Assembly (NCBI GenBank): GCA_038025085.1 | Contig: CM076146.1 | Span: 25,862,501-25,926,500 of the forward strand | DNA length: 64,000 bases | Origin: Tetragonia tetragonoides | Taxonomy: Eukaryota > Streptophyta > Magnoliopsida > Caryophyllales > Aizoaceae | Direction: 5' to 3' | Shown here: piece by piece, positions 1 to 12,766 of the stretch | How positions within the stretch are numbered: the stretch's first letter is position 1 | How the letters are laid out: the number at the start of each line of letters is the position of its first letter | Program-made: the position numbers and the translations under genes | Notes under the pieces: generated by a model | Told to the model about the DNA's origin: nothing | Seen by the model: only the letters and a program-made list of their open reading frames with translations | Database searches by the model: none

Positions 1-256
1 GAATCAACGGCGAATGGTGGCCTCACCTCAAACATCCACTGTCAACCCAACTAATGCCCGTGAGACACGTGCATTATCACGTGAGGTGTCTCCCAACATG
101 TTGCCACGTTGGCTGCTCAGGCTCTGGCAGCTTCCTACAACTATACTTATTAAAGCCTGGAAAAGTAGTAGCCTCTTATTGGCCTTCAACCGGGCCTAGA
201 TTGTCATAGGTTCAACCCTATTCTATATTTCTATTGCTCAATGAATACTTATTTCA

Positions 257-500
257 TACTCCCTCCATCCCATGATTACGTTGTCAATTATTTTATTGCG
301 ATTTTGACCATAAATAACTATAAATCTATAAATATAAAAATTATAAAAATATGATTTTTCAAAAGTATTTTTAAAATGAATCTAACAATAAAAATTTTAC
401 ATTGTAAATCTTTATATTTTTTCATAAATTAAAGGTCAAAGTTTATGAAGTTTGACCTCTAAAAAGCAATTGACAACGTAATCACGGGACGGAGGGAGTA
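257..500. mobile_element. Stowaway-like MITE
   Basis: A 244-bp block starts TA-CTCCCTCCATCCCATGATTACG and ends in its inverted complement CGTAATCACGGGACGGAGGGAG-TA. The inverted ends pair for about 30 bases and are bordered by a TA dinucleotide, the target used by Tc1/mariner relatives. The interior is AT-rich with no open frame. It is a non-autonomous element; other CTCCCTCC-ended copies lie at 58321 and 61688. Confidence 0.85.
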
Positions 501-1959
501 TGTAATACACGACTCCAACTCGACACGATAAAATTCAACTTACTAATAATTTGACCCGTTGATAACCCAAATCCGAAACTATCCATATCAACCCGAAATC
601 CGAAATTTATAAGACAAGAATTGTCAAAGTCTGATCCGTCCCGACCCGATAATTACCAAATCTGAACTCACCTGACCCGTTTACCAGGATTTACTATATT
701 ACCATGTCAGACTTAAGAGTTAAGAGTATCTATTCTGGTTCAAGTTGTGTACTACGTACTCAGAATGATAGTTTGTCCACAACTAGAGAAATGACCTCAA
801 TATTTGATTTTTGTTAGTTTTAGAAAGGTATAATAACTTTTTTAGGGATAAAATCCTAATAGCGCAAAAAAATCAATCGAATGCTTCATTGGCCACTCCG
901 AAAATCCCCATAAGGATAACAAAGGATTATCCCATATGCAAAATTTACACTTGTACAAATATGATTTTAACACCAAGCATATAGTAGTGCCTTTAATGTC
1001 ATTAGGTTGCTAATTTAGAATTACTCTTTTGATGAATCATATGAGTTGGTTTCTCCTATTGTTATGATCTATATAGGGTATCAAACTAATGTGTTATGAA
1101 TGACTTTCGAAATGAGATTCTCTAGATCTTTCTTTCCACCTAAGATGAAAAATATAAATGATAAAGTTAAAGAACCAAAATTTACATGTACTTACTCGTA
1201 TTATCATTTATGAGGTATATAATATAAATGCATGAACAATTTGTTACTTCCTTGTATGATCAAAGCAAAGGAAAAATCATATTCCATTTCTCTATAGTTT
1301 CTATATTTTGGAGTAGTTGATACCTAAATGTATGGCGCATGTATGCAGTACATTCCTATATTTCGGCCGCAACTTTATTTTTTCAAAATTTCCTTATTAA
1401 TGTTCACTCCTGTTTAATCTTACTCATTTTTCGTATAATTCCTTAGTTGTTCACCCGTAATTTAAATTTAGCATCTAAATATCAAAGTTTTATGGTCCAT
1501 CACTAATCAGCTTACATCGGAGTAATTTGTTTCCGTCCTCATAATAAGCCCTTGACTGCCTAAGATCAATTTCCCTGAGTTTCAAGGTAGATCTATGGTT
1601 TTACTGTAGTGATTAGATTGGTTGATTAAGAATTACCTTCTGCACTCTCTCTTTGATCTCCACAAGCAAACCATGGAAAATGAAGAGTAGCTGTAGTACA
1701 GGAGACTGATCCATTTTCCGCTCAAAAATCAAAAATTCTACTTATTTTCTATGTGGTGGTGGTATAGTCGATACAACTTGTATAAATCAGAGTACACCTT
1801 CCTCACCAATGCATTACTGCCCTTGGTGTTCATTGATCAACCAAATTCCAAACACGAATTACAGATTTTACATGAGGAAAGAGAAATGAAAGAGGCAGTC
1901 TTTACTGCATCATCTATACATAATTTAACTATAGACTAAAGAAAAGTCACCGCTTGCGG
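501..1959. other. Intergenic, 3' side of the CTL gene
   Basis: AT-rich DNA with no convincing gene. The part from about 510 to 690 has scattered GACCCG/CCCGAAAT words resembling the GGGTC-rich hAT-type repeat seen intact at 33617, probably a decayed copy. The last few hundred bases probably hold the 3' UTR of the minus-strand choline-transporter-like gene, but no polyadenylation site can be fixed by eye. Confidence 0.4.
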
Positions 1960-4900
1960 TCAAGTAACTTGTATTGGCAAGTCGAGTGTATTCTGGGTCA
2001 AAACTTGTCGACCCCGGGCACTCCTGTGTTGCAGGCGCTGATGAAGCATTTCTGACATCTCATTGAAGAAATCGACATCCCAGCGGTGGATGAGCATAGG
2101 ATCAAGGGCATAACATATGTACAAAGCTGTAACGGCGCCTTCCACCACCACCAATGCAAGCCCAACCTGCAGACAAGCCAATGCAAGCCAAAGCCATAAG
2201 CAAAGAAACAGACACCCTTTTTCTCCAGTCAACTGATTCAGCGAAAAGGGGCACTTGTTACATAGAGTGCACATTCAGGAAATCTTGCACATTACTCCAT
2301 CATAACACAGCATTGTTCTATGAATAACTTGGCCCTGACATACATATAATAACTCAAAACAAATGATAATGCTTGGACATATATTTCCATAATATAAATG
2401 ATGATGCTTGGACTTATAGTTCCATAATATGTAGGTTCAAATGCTGCTAAGTACAAGATTACTCACCAAAATCATACCCATCAACATGGAGGTAGACCCT
2501 ACCATCAAGACTTTGTCACTTGATTTAAACCATGTCCAGACTCCTGCACAAGTTCCAGTAATTAACCCTCCCAAAAGAGTACCCATCAAGAGGATAGCTC
2601 CTGAGCAGTCGTATGCAACTAGAGCTTCAACGCCCGTTGACTGGAACAATTCCCAAGCATCTCTTGCCGAATGATTAAAGCTTTTGCCAGAGACTGCTAT
2701 CTGTAGGAGAATATAACATAGATCACAAGTCCAATCAAAGAAAGTTTTTCACCCTACAATAATTGAAAACAATACGTTTATTTTCAAAATAAACTGCTTA
2801 TATGCCTACAAAATCACAGTAGCAAATAATCACGATAACAACAGTTGTGATTTAGTTTCGCCAGAGACACTGCCAAGCTGTAAGGAAAATGATAACCAGA
2901 ACATTATATAAACCCATAGGAAAACTAAGAGTGACATTATACATACTACATAGGCATTAGTGCATTACAAACAGTATTTGTGTTTCTATATTTGCATCAG
3001 GAAATCATGGTTGCATTTGACAGCACACAAAAGGTACCAGAGTGACTGATTGAAGTTCGGCATGGCAGATGTTAAAACAGCAGGCCAGGCACACAGATCC
3101 GATATCCATGATTTCTTCTCTAGATTTATTTTAACATTTGTCAGTCAACAAATCAACTCCCCAAAACCCCGTCTAACTTTAAAAACATTCACCTTTTAGA
3201 CAATATTGACTCACGTCACATAGCAGTTTCTACTTCCTGTTGATATTGTCAAAAGAAGTTGACTTGTTAATTTTCATAAGGGCACAACTAAAAGTTTTAA
3301 TGGATGAATGAATATTTGATCAGATACGCTATAGAGTTCGACAAAATGGTAAATTTCGCCTTCAAAGTCACGAGCTTCAGTAGCTCTCTCGGGTCCAACA
3401 CACAGACACACAGTCCTTTGAGAAGGTATTTGATCATACTTACATGATCTTGCTATCAAAATTTTCAGGAGAGTAACCAAGTGCTGTGAACATTTGATCT
3501 TCCAACAATGTCTCATAGCATTTGAAAAACAAGGTATACTGAAAATCATTCTCTCTTTTGGAAGCTACAGTGACAAATGTTCTTTCTATTGCTTTGAGTA
3601 TCTTGGAGCCAGCCAACTGCCTTAGTTCATAATTTGGCAGGACATAACAGAAAAACCATAGTGTCTACTCATTACCGTTTGTAAATTCAGAGTCTTATAT
3701 ACCAGCTTATTCAACAATGTATTTCCAGATCACAATTGGCATAAAAATACAACCAAGAGCTATCTTCACCGAAGTGTTTCTCAAGCTGAACTCCCCCATA
3801 TGCCGAGAGCCTGAGACTGACAAACTGCAGTAGGATTTAGGCCACCACAGCGGACAGTAGACATTGTTCCATAACTGATCAATAAAGGCTGTCCGCATAC
3901 CACTACTAGGGTCCTTTAATGGTCAAGGTGGGCCACTAGGCCCACAATTTGCGTGATAAAGACGAATCCCAAACTGTGAGCCATGAGAATTGAAAGGTGA
4001 AAGCAGTACCACCACTTCACTTCCTGTTTCTCAAACCCCATTCTAAGAGGGTGTTTCTCTGTTTGGCCTAGTTTTTTTAACAGTTTCAATTTCTCTATCT
4101 CACACCCCTCCTCCCCCCCTTCTCTTCCACCATGAGTTTCTAAGATACCAATTCTGGCCCAGAATTTGAAACTACTCCATTAGGGAACCCACTGAATGCT
4201 CAGGGAAGGTAGAAACTTTAATATCCTCAAAGCATTGAATTCTTTGCCAGAAAGGCTCCAACAAACTCATGAATGATTTTCTCACAACCAACTCGAGCGT
4301 ACTTGTCACAACCAACTCAAGTCATGAAAAACAAAAATGAACAGCAAAAAAAGAAAATGAACAGATGAAATTCAGACCTGCACATAAGCGTACTTGTTGA
4401 AGAACCGAACAAGTGTTTCCACAAGATGGAATAGGAAGTCAATGCAGCAAAGCAAGCACTCATTATTGCCAATCTTTGAGCGGAATCCCCTTATCTGTTA
4501 AGAAATGGCTGAATCACCAAATCAGCTAAATAACAGTAAATTATCAACAAGAATATTAGCAGATCAAAATACAAGTCAAAACAATGAAACTACCTCCCAT
4601 CTTAGTGTGCGGATAGCAGCTGTAAAAAGTGACCCATAGCAGATGCTTCCAAAAGAGGTTGTTACAGCGTAACGCAAAGATTTCATTAGTGATTTAGGAG
4701 GCATAGATGCTGTTTCTTGACCACCATGAATGAGAACAAGAAAAACCATCCCCGATACTATGACATGAACTGTGTTACAAAGAACTGCACCAGTCCAAAA
4801 CAAACTTACAGAAAGTACCTGCAAATCGGCAAAGGGAACAAAATCATCTACCGTCAAATTTGGCTACATGATAAACAAAGTGTATCCTAGCCTCCTAGGT

Positions 4901-7900
4901 CAGCCAATATAACAACACAAATAAACTTGCCAGCTCACCACAAGGAGCCACCATCTTCCACTATCACCAAAGCTTGAAGCCACAACACCAGCTGCTCCAA
5001 AGGACCATAATGCCATCCATAAAAGCATGACCAAAATAAATGCATATCCTATGCTCATAACTTTACAAAGACCCCACACCATCTTCGCAGCTTTCTGTAG
5101 AACCAGCATTGTAAATGGCAGCCTATAAACAAATCTCGCCAATGTCAATAAAATCTGCAAAGGCTAGTCCTCAGACTTTCACAATTTAATTCAACTGGAT
5201 CAAATTCGCGGGAGCAAATTTGTTACGTACATATGGTAACATTGAAAAATCAAAACATATAAGCAGGTTACGCTTAAACTGAAATAAAATTGGCAGCCAC
5301 TACAAAACTGCAACTGAGACTGACATTTTAATACAAGATAATGAGCAAGCATATTAGCACTTCATGCAATGATACTGTGAAGCCTGGACCCCAGAATGGA
5401 TCATAAGACCTCCAGGCATGAGACATGACTAACCACATTCAAAGGTAATGTTTTCAGTTTTACCAGTTGGTCAACTTTGCATTTATCAGCCTTAACCACC
5501 TCTTGCATTTATCAGGCACATAGTTACCACGACTTAAAGATGTTTCTCATTTATCCCACAAAGGGGCAAACCACAATGTCTTATTCACGTAAAATCCCTT
5601 TTAAAGATGGACAAATTATCCAATTAAGCAAAGCACTACTTAAGACTGTGTAACCATAAGCAATCAAAATGAGCTGAAAACTATTTAAGTAAACCTTTGA
5701 TGTCAATCCCAGAATCCTTTTTTAGATAACATGGGTGTCCAAGCATTACTTGATAAATCCCATGGGCCCTGAATTTAACGACCAGGAAAATATCCAGTGT
5801 ACCTAGTTCTTGCAATTGTACCTCAAAAAACAAATTGCAGATTCTATTGAAATTTGTTCAGTAGAAAGCTTAGAAACTCCTCATAAGACAGGGATTTCTT
5901 TTCCTTCATTGTATAATCCTCCTCATGAAGTATAGTGAGGAAGCTGAACTTTGTAAAGCAATTTCCCTTCAATAATTTTCAATCTAATTGATTATACTCG
6001 TTCCCAATCATTTATCCCCACTACAACCCGTCACTCTTCTTCCAGCTATTCCTTTGAATCTGCATTGTAAAAGCCTAAATCACTATTAATTTTTCCGTTC
6101 TCCATCTTTTCCCCAAACCCATTGCCTCCACTTGGTTCTTGTGTGCCTAAGTCACCAGCAACACTAAACAAATGCATTCAGAACTATGAAGCTCGTCATG
6201 GAAAATTTGATCAACCATCAGCACAAATACACATAATTTAAAAATACTACCAACCATAAGTCAAGATCACATGTTTTACTAAAGGCATGCTACATAAAGC
6301 ATAGATACTGGATGCTAGGCATTGTGTAGCCCATGCTTTGGAGGATATAAAACTTTGAGCTCCGCAGCTTCTGTTGGAGGATTGCTCCTGGCCTAAGATC
6401 ACTTTGCTGTCTTACAATATCCAATTTTATTTGGTGGTATTTGACTCACGTCTTACCGCTGCTAAAGCTGGAGTTAAAGCAATAAAATAGCAGAAACTTT
6501 TTCAAATTTTAGTTGGCTTATCCTTAAAGGACTGATCCGCCCAAATTTGAGTTCTCACAGCAAGGCACAGGGATGCAGAAGGCTGAAGATCACGACTGAT
6601 ATGGAGGAGTCTTGCTATCTTTGATCTTCTTAGTCCTATCGAGATAGCATTGTTTGTCTTCAATTAATGTCTATTTGTTAGACACCCGAGTTTAAATGGT
6701 ATGCAGAATTTTTCGTGATATAATAGATTCCATAATTAGAAAAAAATTAAAAATTAAACCCATATTGCTCCACGTCTCCTTATGTGACCATTCCACCTCC
6801 CACATCACCCAAACCTCCATAGTCCATACAAGCTAAGATTACCCTCTGACAAAGCCTCCTTTTAACACCTGCTAATCAGTTCACTTCTCACATAATAATA
6901 CAAATCCTTGATCTACCTCTAACCTTATCAGTTATCTGAGCCCCAGCCCTATCACCAACTAAGACTATCAAAAGAATGATGCTCCTCACAGTATAAGTGT
7001 ATAACATCACAACAAGCTCCATGCAAAGTAGCAGATAATTCTTTGCAAAGTACCACTTTCAATAACAATGTGTCCTCAGTGGCTCTAATCCTCTACCTCC
7101 CTGTCACTGTCCCCGTTGGACCTCGCTGAAGTAATGGAGCCACCCTACAAGCTGGATCTATATTTATCAAAGCCCCCCAAACCACTCATTCAATTTCTCA
7201 CCCTCTTCTTCCTTCAGCGCTCATATAATGAGACACATTGAACATCAAAGGATGAACAAACATTCACTAACTACTACAACGCAGAAAGCGGTAGAACAAC
7301 TTCCTATTTGGACCAATTACTTGTGGGGTATGACTTAATTTCTAACTTAGAAAATCAAAGTTTAAAATGTTGTCAAACAAAGAAAAACAATTAATAAAAC
7401 ATTCCAGGATCAAAAGCACGACGTTAATTATATTCCATGTTATAAGAAAAGCATTTAATCATTAGTAGTAAGATCATTTTCTGCTCCCCTCTAACTTAAA
7501 GAAAACAAAGTAAACAATAATTCTATTTCTTTTTCTTTTCCCGATAGGAAGAAACAATGGTCTATAAACATGCATTGCTTAGAAAGGTATAAAGAGAGAG
7601 TATAATAAAACATAAATCATATCAAAGAGACAGTAATAAACATGAAACGCTCAGCTAAGCTAACTAACCAAGGCCTTGTCAAGGAGGGGAGGGGGGGAAA
7701 TAAAATAAAATAAAAGGTGGAACTAAGAACAAACAATAGTACAGTACTAAGTCACAAAAGATATTGAAATCTGATTTTAGATGTCAGGAGAGGAAGAAAA
7801 ACATATAAATTCTAAAGGCTAACGGAAACAAAAAAAAATCTAAGGCTTACAGAAAATAAACTAACAAAATCTTAAATGTATAACATGGAAATGTCACACA

Positions 7901-10782
7901 GGCATGCACATACAAAAACAGGCACAAAACATACAGGCATACGCACACAAAAAACCACAGATCAAGTTAAGTCGGACATCTGGAATACCTTTCTATAACT
8001 GATATGATGTATAAAAACTGTAAAACCGCTGCAATTGCAAATGCAATGCCCCAGAAGAACTGCTTGGTCCAAAAACAAAAGATACTAACCAGTGCAAGAT
8101 AAGTAGTTAAAATGTGCACTGAAACTTTCATCATGTGATTGGTCTGAGAACCAAGCAGTAACAACCAAGTCCATCCAAGGAATGTACCGACCCCACCTGC
8201 AACCGCGTAGAAAGGCCAATAGTCTTCTGTGAGACCATGGGGGTTATCCAAAAATCCATATGTGTATTTATCAATATTTAGCCTATCATTCCTTTTGAAA
8301 CTATTGAGTCCAAGGACTGCTAGAAGCAGGCCTAGCACACCCAGATGCACAACAAAAACCGCTAACCAGAACACATCTCGCCAGTGTCTTGATTGCTCAA
8401 ATGACAGTGCATAGGTGTTGTTGATGCTTCTTTGAGCGACATCCTATATAAAATAAAAGTTCAAATCATATATCAATTTCAGAAAGAGATCACCAGTAAT
8501 TTCCTTTATTATATAACGCTCGAATCAGATCTCAAGAATTCAGCAATGCATCATCATCACTTTTTGTAATGGGATAATCACAAGACCTGAAGTTAGCATT
8601 ACAAAAATCTAACTACTCAGATTGAAGGAAATATGAAGCAATCATTGTATGTATAATCAACAAAAGGAACACCCCATGAAGCTCATACACCTAGCCTGAC
8701 TGAAAATCCTAGAGAAAGAAAAAGCCCATTACTTTGATTGAGACGACATTACAAATGAGTTTAAGAAATATGATATGAACTTTATTCTTCTCTATATTAA
8801 AATATCATTAGTAAGTGTAAGAATTAGACCCCAAGCATCAGGAACCCGAGATGCGCACACACACACACACACACACACACGACGAACAACAAAGGAGAGA
8901 GAGTAATGACACAAAGATATACATGGTTAGACCATTCGCCTAGGTCGATGGGATCACACTCTAGGTTCTCGTATTAACAAAATGATCTCAAAGGTTACAG
9001 CACACTCCCAAGGTTTCTCTACTAAACATCAATGGATACCATTCACTCCAGCAGACAATTAGGTCAACATGAACATAGAAAAGAGGCTAGGGGGAAACCT
9101 AGAAATCCTAGGTTCACTTGCATTAGCTTCCCATGGGAGGCTTATTCTAAGCTACTCACCAATAAAGCTTAAAGCAAGTCACGTGGCATTCAAGAGAAAA
9201 TGCATCCAAGTAGCAACAACGAAACAAGATGAAAAGCCAAAAACTCAGCAGAAAACTAGCACAAATCCGTCAGGGCGCTGCCGGGCAACCCTTTGTTGAC
9301 CATGGCTTTCCTTGCCCTCTCGCCTTCCTTTCCCACTTGCTTCCCACATCAATTTTTCAACATACTCAATAGTTAAAAACCACCACATAAAATGATTGGT
9401 GATTGTGCAAATGTACGAAACAACCTGTACATTCTTCCTTTTTCATGCTGTCAACTACCCCTCTATACTTCTAATGAAAAGATCATACATTGGTTTGCTT
9501 TACAAACATTAGATTTGTAGTCTTCCTCTTTGTATTATAAGCATAGCCAATTATAAAAAAAAAAATAATAAAATAAAAAACAGGAAATAGGGGTGATGGT
9601 TGATTTCAATAAAACCAAGATAATATACCAGTAACCACCTTTTAAATATGTTACTTATATAGAACGCCTATATCCGAGTGATTAAGGATATGTATGAGGG
9701 AGTGAGGACTAGGGTCAGGACTACAGGAGGGGAAACTGAGCAATTTTCTATAGATATTGGGTTACATCAAGGGTCATCGTTGAGTCCCTTCTTATTCGCA
9801 ACCGTTATGGATGAGCTCACTAAGACTATCCAGGGGAATGTGCCTTGGTGTATGTTGTTTGCCGACGACATTGTTTTGATAGACGAGACTAGAGAAGGTG
9901 TTAATGCCAAACTAGAACTTTGGCGGGATACACTAGAGTCAAAGGGATTTAAGTTAAGTAGGACAAAGACCGAGTACTTGGAATGCAAATTTACAGGAGA
10001 TGGAGTTGCCTCGGATATGGAGATTAAGATTGGTACTGAAGTGGTACCGAAGAGGGATTGTTTCAAATATCTCGGTTCAATCATACAGGGCAACGGCGAG
10101 ATCAATGATGACGTGACGCATCGTATCAGAACAGGGTGGCTAAAGTGGAGGAGTGCAACGGGAGTTCTATGTGACAGAAAAATCCCACTAAAACTTAAAG
10201 GCAAATTTTATTGTACAGCCATCAGGCCAGCTATGCTATATGGGGTGGAGTGTTGGCCGGTGAGGCAGGTGCATGTGCAGAAGATGCGGGTGACCGAGAT
10301 GAGGATGCTTAGATGGATGTGCAACTCTACAAGAAGAGATAGAATTAGGAACGAAGTATTGAGAAGCAAGGTGGGAGTGACCGATATTGACAACAAGATG
10401 CGAGAAACAAGGCTTAGGTGGCTTGGGCATGTGAGGAGGAGACATCGAGATGCACCGGTGAGAAGGTGTGAGAGAATTACACTTAGAGACTGTAAACGAA
10501 GAACAGGACGCCCGAAGAAGACTTGGGGAGAGGTAATCAGGCAGGACTTGACCCTTCTAGATCTTACCGAGGACTTGGTCCTAAATAGGAAATTATGGCG
10601 TAGCAGGATTCGTGTAGAGGATCCTCGTTAGATTATGGTTGTGCATTGGCTAGTACTAGAGGTTGATTCATTTTGTTTATAGCCTGTAGCGTATCCGTCA
10701 CCTTATGTTGTTCAATTAGTGATATCTTGTGTTAGTATGTTTACTGCTTTACTTCTCTTGCCCTTTTGATCATTCTTTATTG

Positions 10783-10818
<36 letters not shown>

Positions 10819-10962
10819 TTTTGAAAATGTATTTAAAAAAAAAAAAAAAGAAGTTTTTGTGGGTCTTTCGGAAACAGTCTCTCTTCTAGGCGACTAGTTA
10901 GGGGTAAGACTGCGTACATCTGGACCTCCCCAGACCCCGCCCTAGGCGGGATACCTACTGGG

Positions 10963-11011
<49 letters not shown>

Positions 11012-12274
11012 ACTTATATAGAAACCACCTCTTAAAAATTCTTTTTAAAAATATGGTTGAGTTCAGTAAAATTGTGATTATATTATATATCCGAAACCAC
11101 CTTTCAAATATGTATTTTATATAGAAACCACTAAAATCCGCCCTTAATGCTAGGTTTTGAAAAAGACTTTTCATGTCGATTCCATTTAGGTCCAATTTGA
11201 ATCCCTTCCTCACCAACTGCTTTGCTTAAGCACCTAAGTATGCCATGGTTGATTTCAATAAAATTAGGAAAACTAGGAATATAAATCAGGAACCCCCTTT
11301 TAACTAGGTTATTTATATAGAAACCACCTTTAAAAAAAATTCTTTTTAGGAACAACCTTTTAGAAACATTTCACTATGGTGGTATCACCTTTAACTTTAA
11401 GCATAGAATCGGCCTAACTTGACCCTTAATTTACCACCATTTTGTTCATCAAGGCAAAATGGTGATGAACAAAATGGTGGTGACAACAACTAAGATATCC
11501 AATTTGGAGCAAAGTAGTGACAGATCAAGGGTCAAATTAGGCCCATTTTAGGAACCCTTAAAGGTAGTTTCACCTTAGGGGAAAAAAAATATTATAAAGG
11601 CAGTTTCTTGAAAAAATGATATTCTTTCTTTCGGTCAAATAAATTCTAGCTAAGAGATTTATGTGGTCCTCCATAGTCTTGTACTCCAAATTCTGTTTTT
11701 GCTTTTTTCTAAATGGTAAACCATTGTGTACTCCAAATCTAAAAAGGGAATTAGGAATCTGCATCAACATTTTCACTCTCATAACCAAACACATACATAC
11801 AACTTAAATTTCCAAATTCCAAGTAAATTTACAAAGCTCCACACAAGGGTATCAGAATTCAGATACTTACCCATAAATTATAATAAAGCAAATTTCTTTG
11901 CTTTAGTTAAAATACCCTTTATTCACTCAAAAGACCAAACAACCAATTCAATTACCAAGATTTGGGTCACATAACTTCACTACAAACTGGGAAATTTTCT
12001 TTCATAAACAAAACTTTCTGCATAACTTTCAACTACCCTCATTCAAAACAGCAAATATAAAACAATTGATCACACCATGCATAACACTAAATCAAAGTAA
12101 TACCACCAAAAATTAAAACTTAAAAACTGACAATATCAATAACAAATAAATGACCCAAAACAGTAAAGAAAATGGGGAAAAAAAGAAAAGATATACCTGC
12201 TCTGCAATGGAAATGGCGGCTGAATTGTAAGAAGAAGAAGAAGAAGAAGAAGAAAGACTTTGAGAGTCGTTCAT
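1960..12274 (-). CDS. Choline transporter-like (CTL/SLC44) membrane protein
   Basis: Seven minus-strand coding exons fit GT-AG rules and phase: 12197-12274, 7989-8443, 4939-5122, 4594-4818, 4378-4494, 2467-2700 and 1960-2166. Together they make 1500 nt, 499 codons plus TGA, with no internal stop. The N-terminus is short and serine-rich (MNDSQSL then a Ser run). The rest is a multi-span membrane protein with the conserved C-terminal half of plasma-membrane choline-transporter-like proteins (for example [23 protein letters not shown] and [11 protein letters not shown]). The family is implicated in choline or lipid transport at plasma membrane or trans-Golgi; the substrate here is inferred. The start is the first Met of exon 1, just before the Ser run. 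Introns 1 (3.75 kb), 2 (2.87 kb) and 5 (1.68 kb) are large; intron 1 holds a LINE. It looks functional. Confidence 0.9.
5721..5825 (-). mobile_element. Truncated tRNA-derived SINE in CTL intron 2
   Basis: About 105 bp matching the 3' half of the SINE copies at 24190 and 25889. On the minus strand it reads CATGGG...CACCCATGTTATCTAAAAAAGG, ending in a short A-rich tail. The tRNA-like head with A and B boxes is missing, so this copy is 5'-truncated or decayed. Confidence 0.6.
8855..8880. repeat. (CA)n microsatellite
   Basis: About 13 CA units inside CTL intron 1. Confidence 0.95.
9597..9664. repeat. Degenerate ~65-bp repeat, unit 1
   Basis: GGTTGATTTCAATAAAACC ... ACCACCTTTTAAATATG... TATATAGAA. 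Similar units recur at about 11050-11130 and 11245-11345, and the LINE interrupted this small array. Its last 13 bases, TACTTATATAGAA, are the left target duplication of the LINE. Confidence 0.6.
9666..10631 (+). pseudogene. RTE LINE reverse transcriptase, C-terminal fragment
   Basis: One open frame enters from the truncation point (reading ..[12 protein letters not shown]) and encodes the later reverse-transcriptase motifs. [19 protein letters not shown] is motif 4. [10 protein letters not shown] is the metal-binding catalytic box (FADD in place of YADD). KFKYLGSI-like and GRPKKTW regions follow. The apurinic endonuclease and the finger part of the polymerase are missing. There is no frameshift or stop in about 320 codons, which suggests a fairly recent insertion. 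Confidence 0.85.
10962..11010 (+). repeat. (TTG)n LINE tail
   Basis: About 16 TTG units directly before the right target duplication; the priming tail of the RTE element. Confidence 0.9.
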
Positions 12275-12469
12275 GGCAAAATTAATTGAGCCAAATAATG
12301 ATAAATTGTACTATCAATTGTGGGTAACATAAACAATAGAGGCATTTGGTTACTGTGATCTTTTTTTCTTTTTGGAAAAACCCTTTGAATTTGTTTGATC
12401 AAAAACTGGCGACGATGAGACCACAAGTGGGACAGCGGTTGGTTGCTCAACTCGCCCTTTTGAACAGTT

Positions 12470-12505
<36 letters not shown>

Positions 12506-12766
12506 AGTAATGAAAGACAAAACTTTGTTGGTCAAAAATGTTTCTAACAGAGAAAGAAATTAAGCGTATGTTTTATTTTTTGAAAAGAAAAAAAAAAAAA
12601 AAAAAAACTGACAAACGTCGTGTGGTGTAGAGGCGTTAAAATTAAAGGCCGGCGGTGAATATTTGTTCCACCTCATCCTAAAGTGGAATACTAAAAGCCT
12701 ATACGAAAAAAAAAAAACTAAATATAATACTCCCTTTAATTTGACCTTTTATATTTGATTGTTTAG
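12275..12766. promoter_or_regulatory. 5' flank of the CTL gene
   Basis: Upstream of the minus-strand start at 12274. It contains a (GA)n run at about 12472-12500, which reads as a CT-rich tract on the gene strand, typical of plant core promoters and 5' UTRs, and an A-run at 12587-12606. No clear TATA box could be assigned. Confidence 0.4.
12475..12500. repeat. (GA)n microsatellite
   Basis: Uninterrupted AG repeat in the CTL 5' flank. Confidence 0.95.

Larger units (their letters stand above)
9665..11010 (+). mobile_element. 5'-truncated RTE-type LINE with (TTG)n tail
   Basis: The insert is bounded by a perfect 13-bp duplication TACTTATATAGAA at 9652-9664 and 11011-11023. It starts inside the reverse-transcriptase domain and runs through a stop at 10631, a 3' region with two A-runs (10787-10815 and 10834-10849), a GC-rich block (GGAAACAGTCTCTCTTC ... 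GACCTCCCCAGACCCCGCC) and a TTG-repeat tail at 10962-11010. That GC-rich block plus TTG tail is the kind shared by plant RTE LINEs and Au-type SINEs. It lies in CTL intron 1, antisense to the gene. It cannot move alone because the 5' end and endonuclease are absent. Confidence 0.85.

Noticed and set aside
1751..1939. 62-codon ORF near the CTL 3' end
   Set aside because: No homology recognised; lies antisense to the probable 3' UTR.
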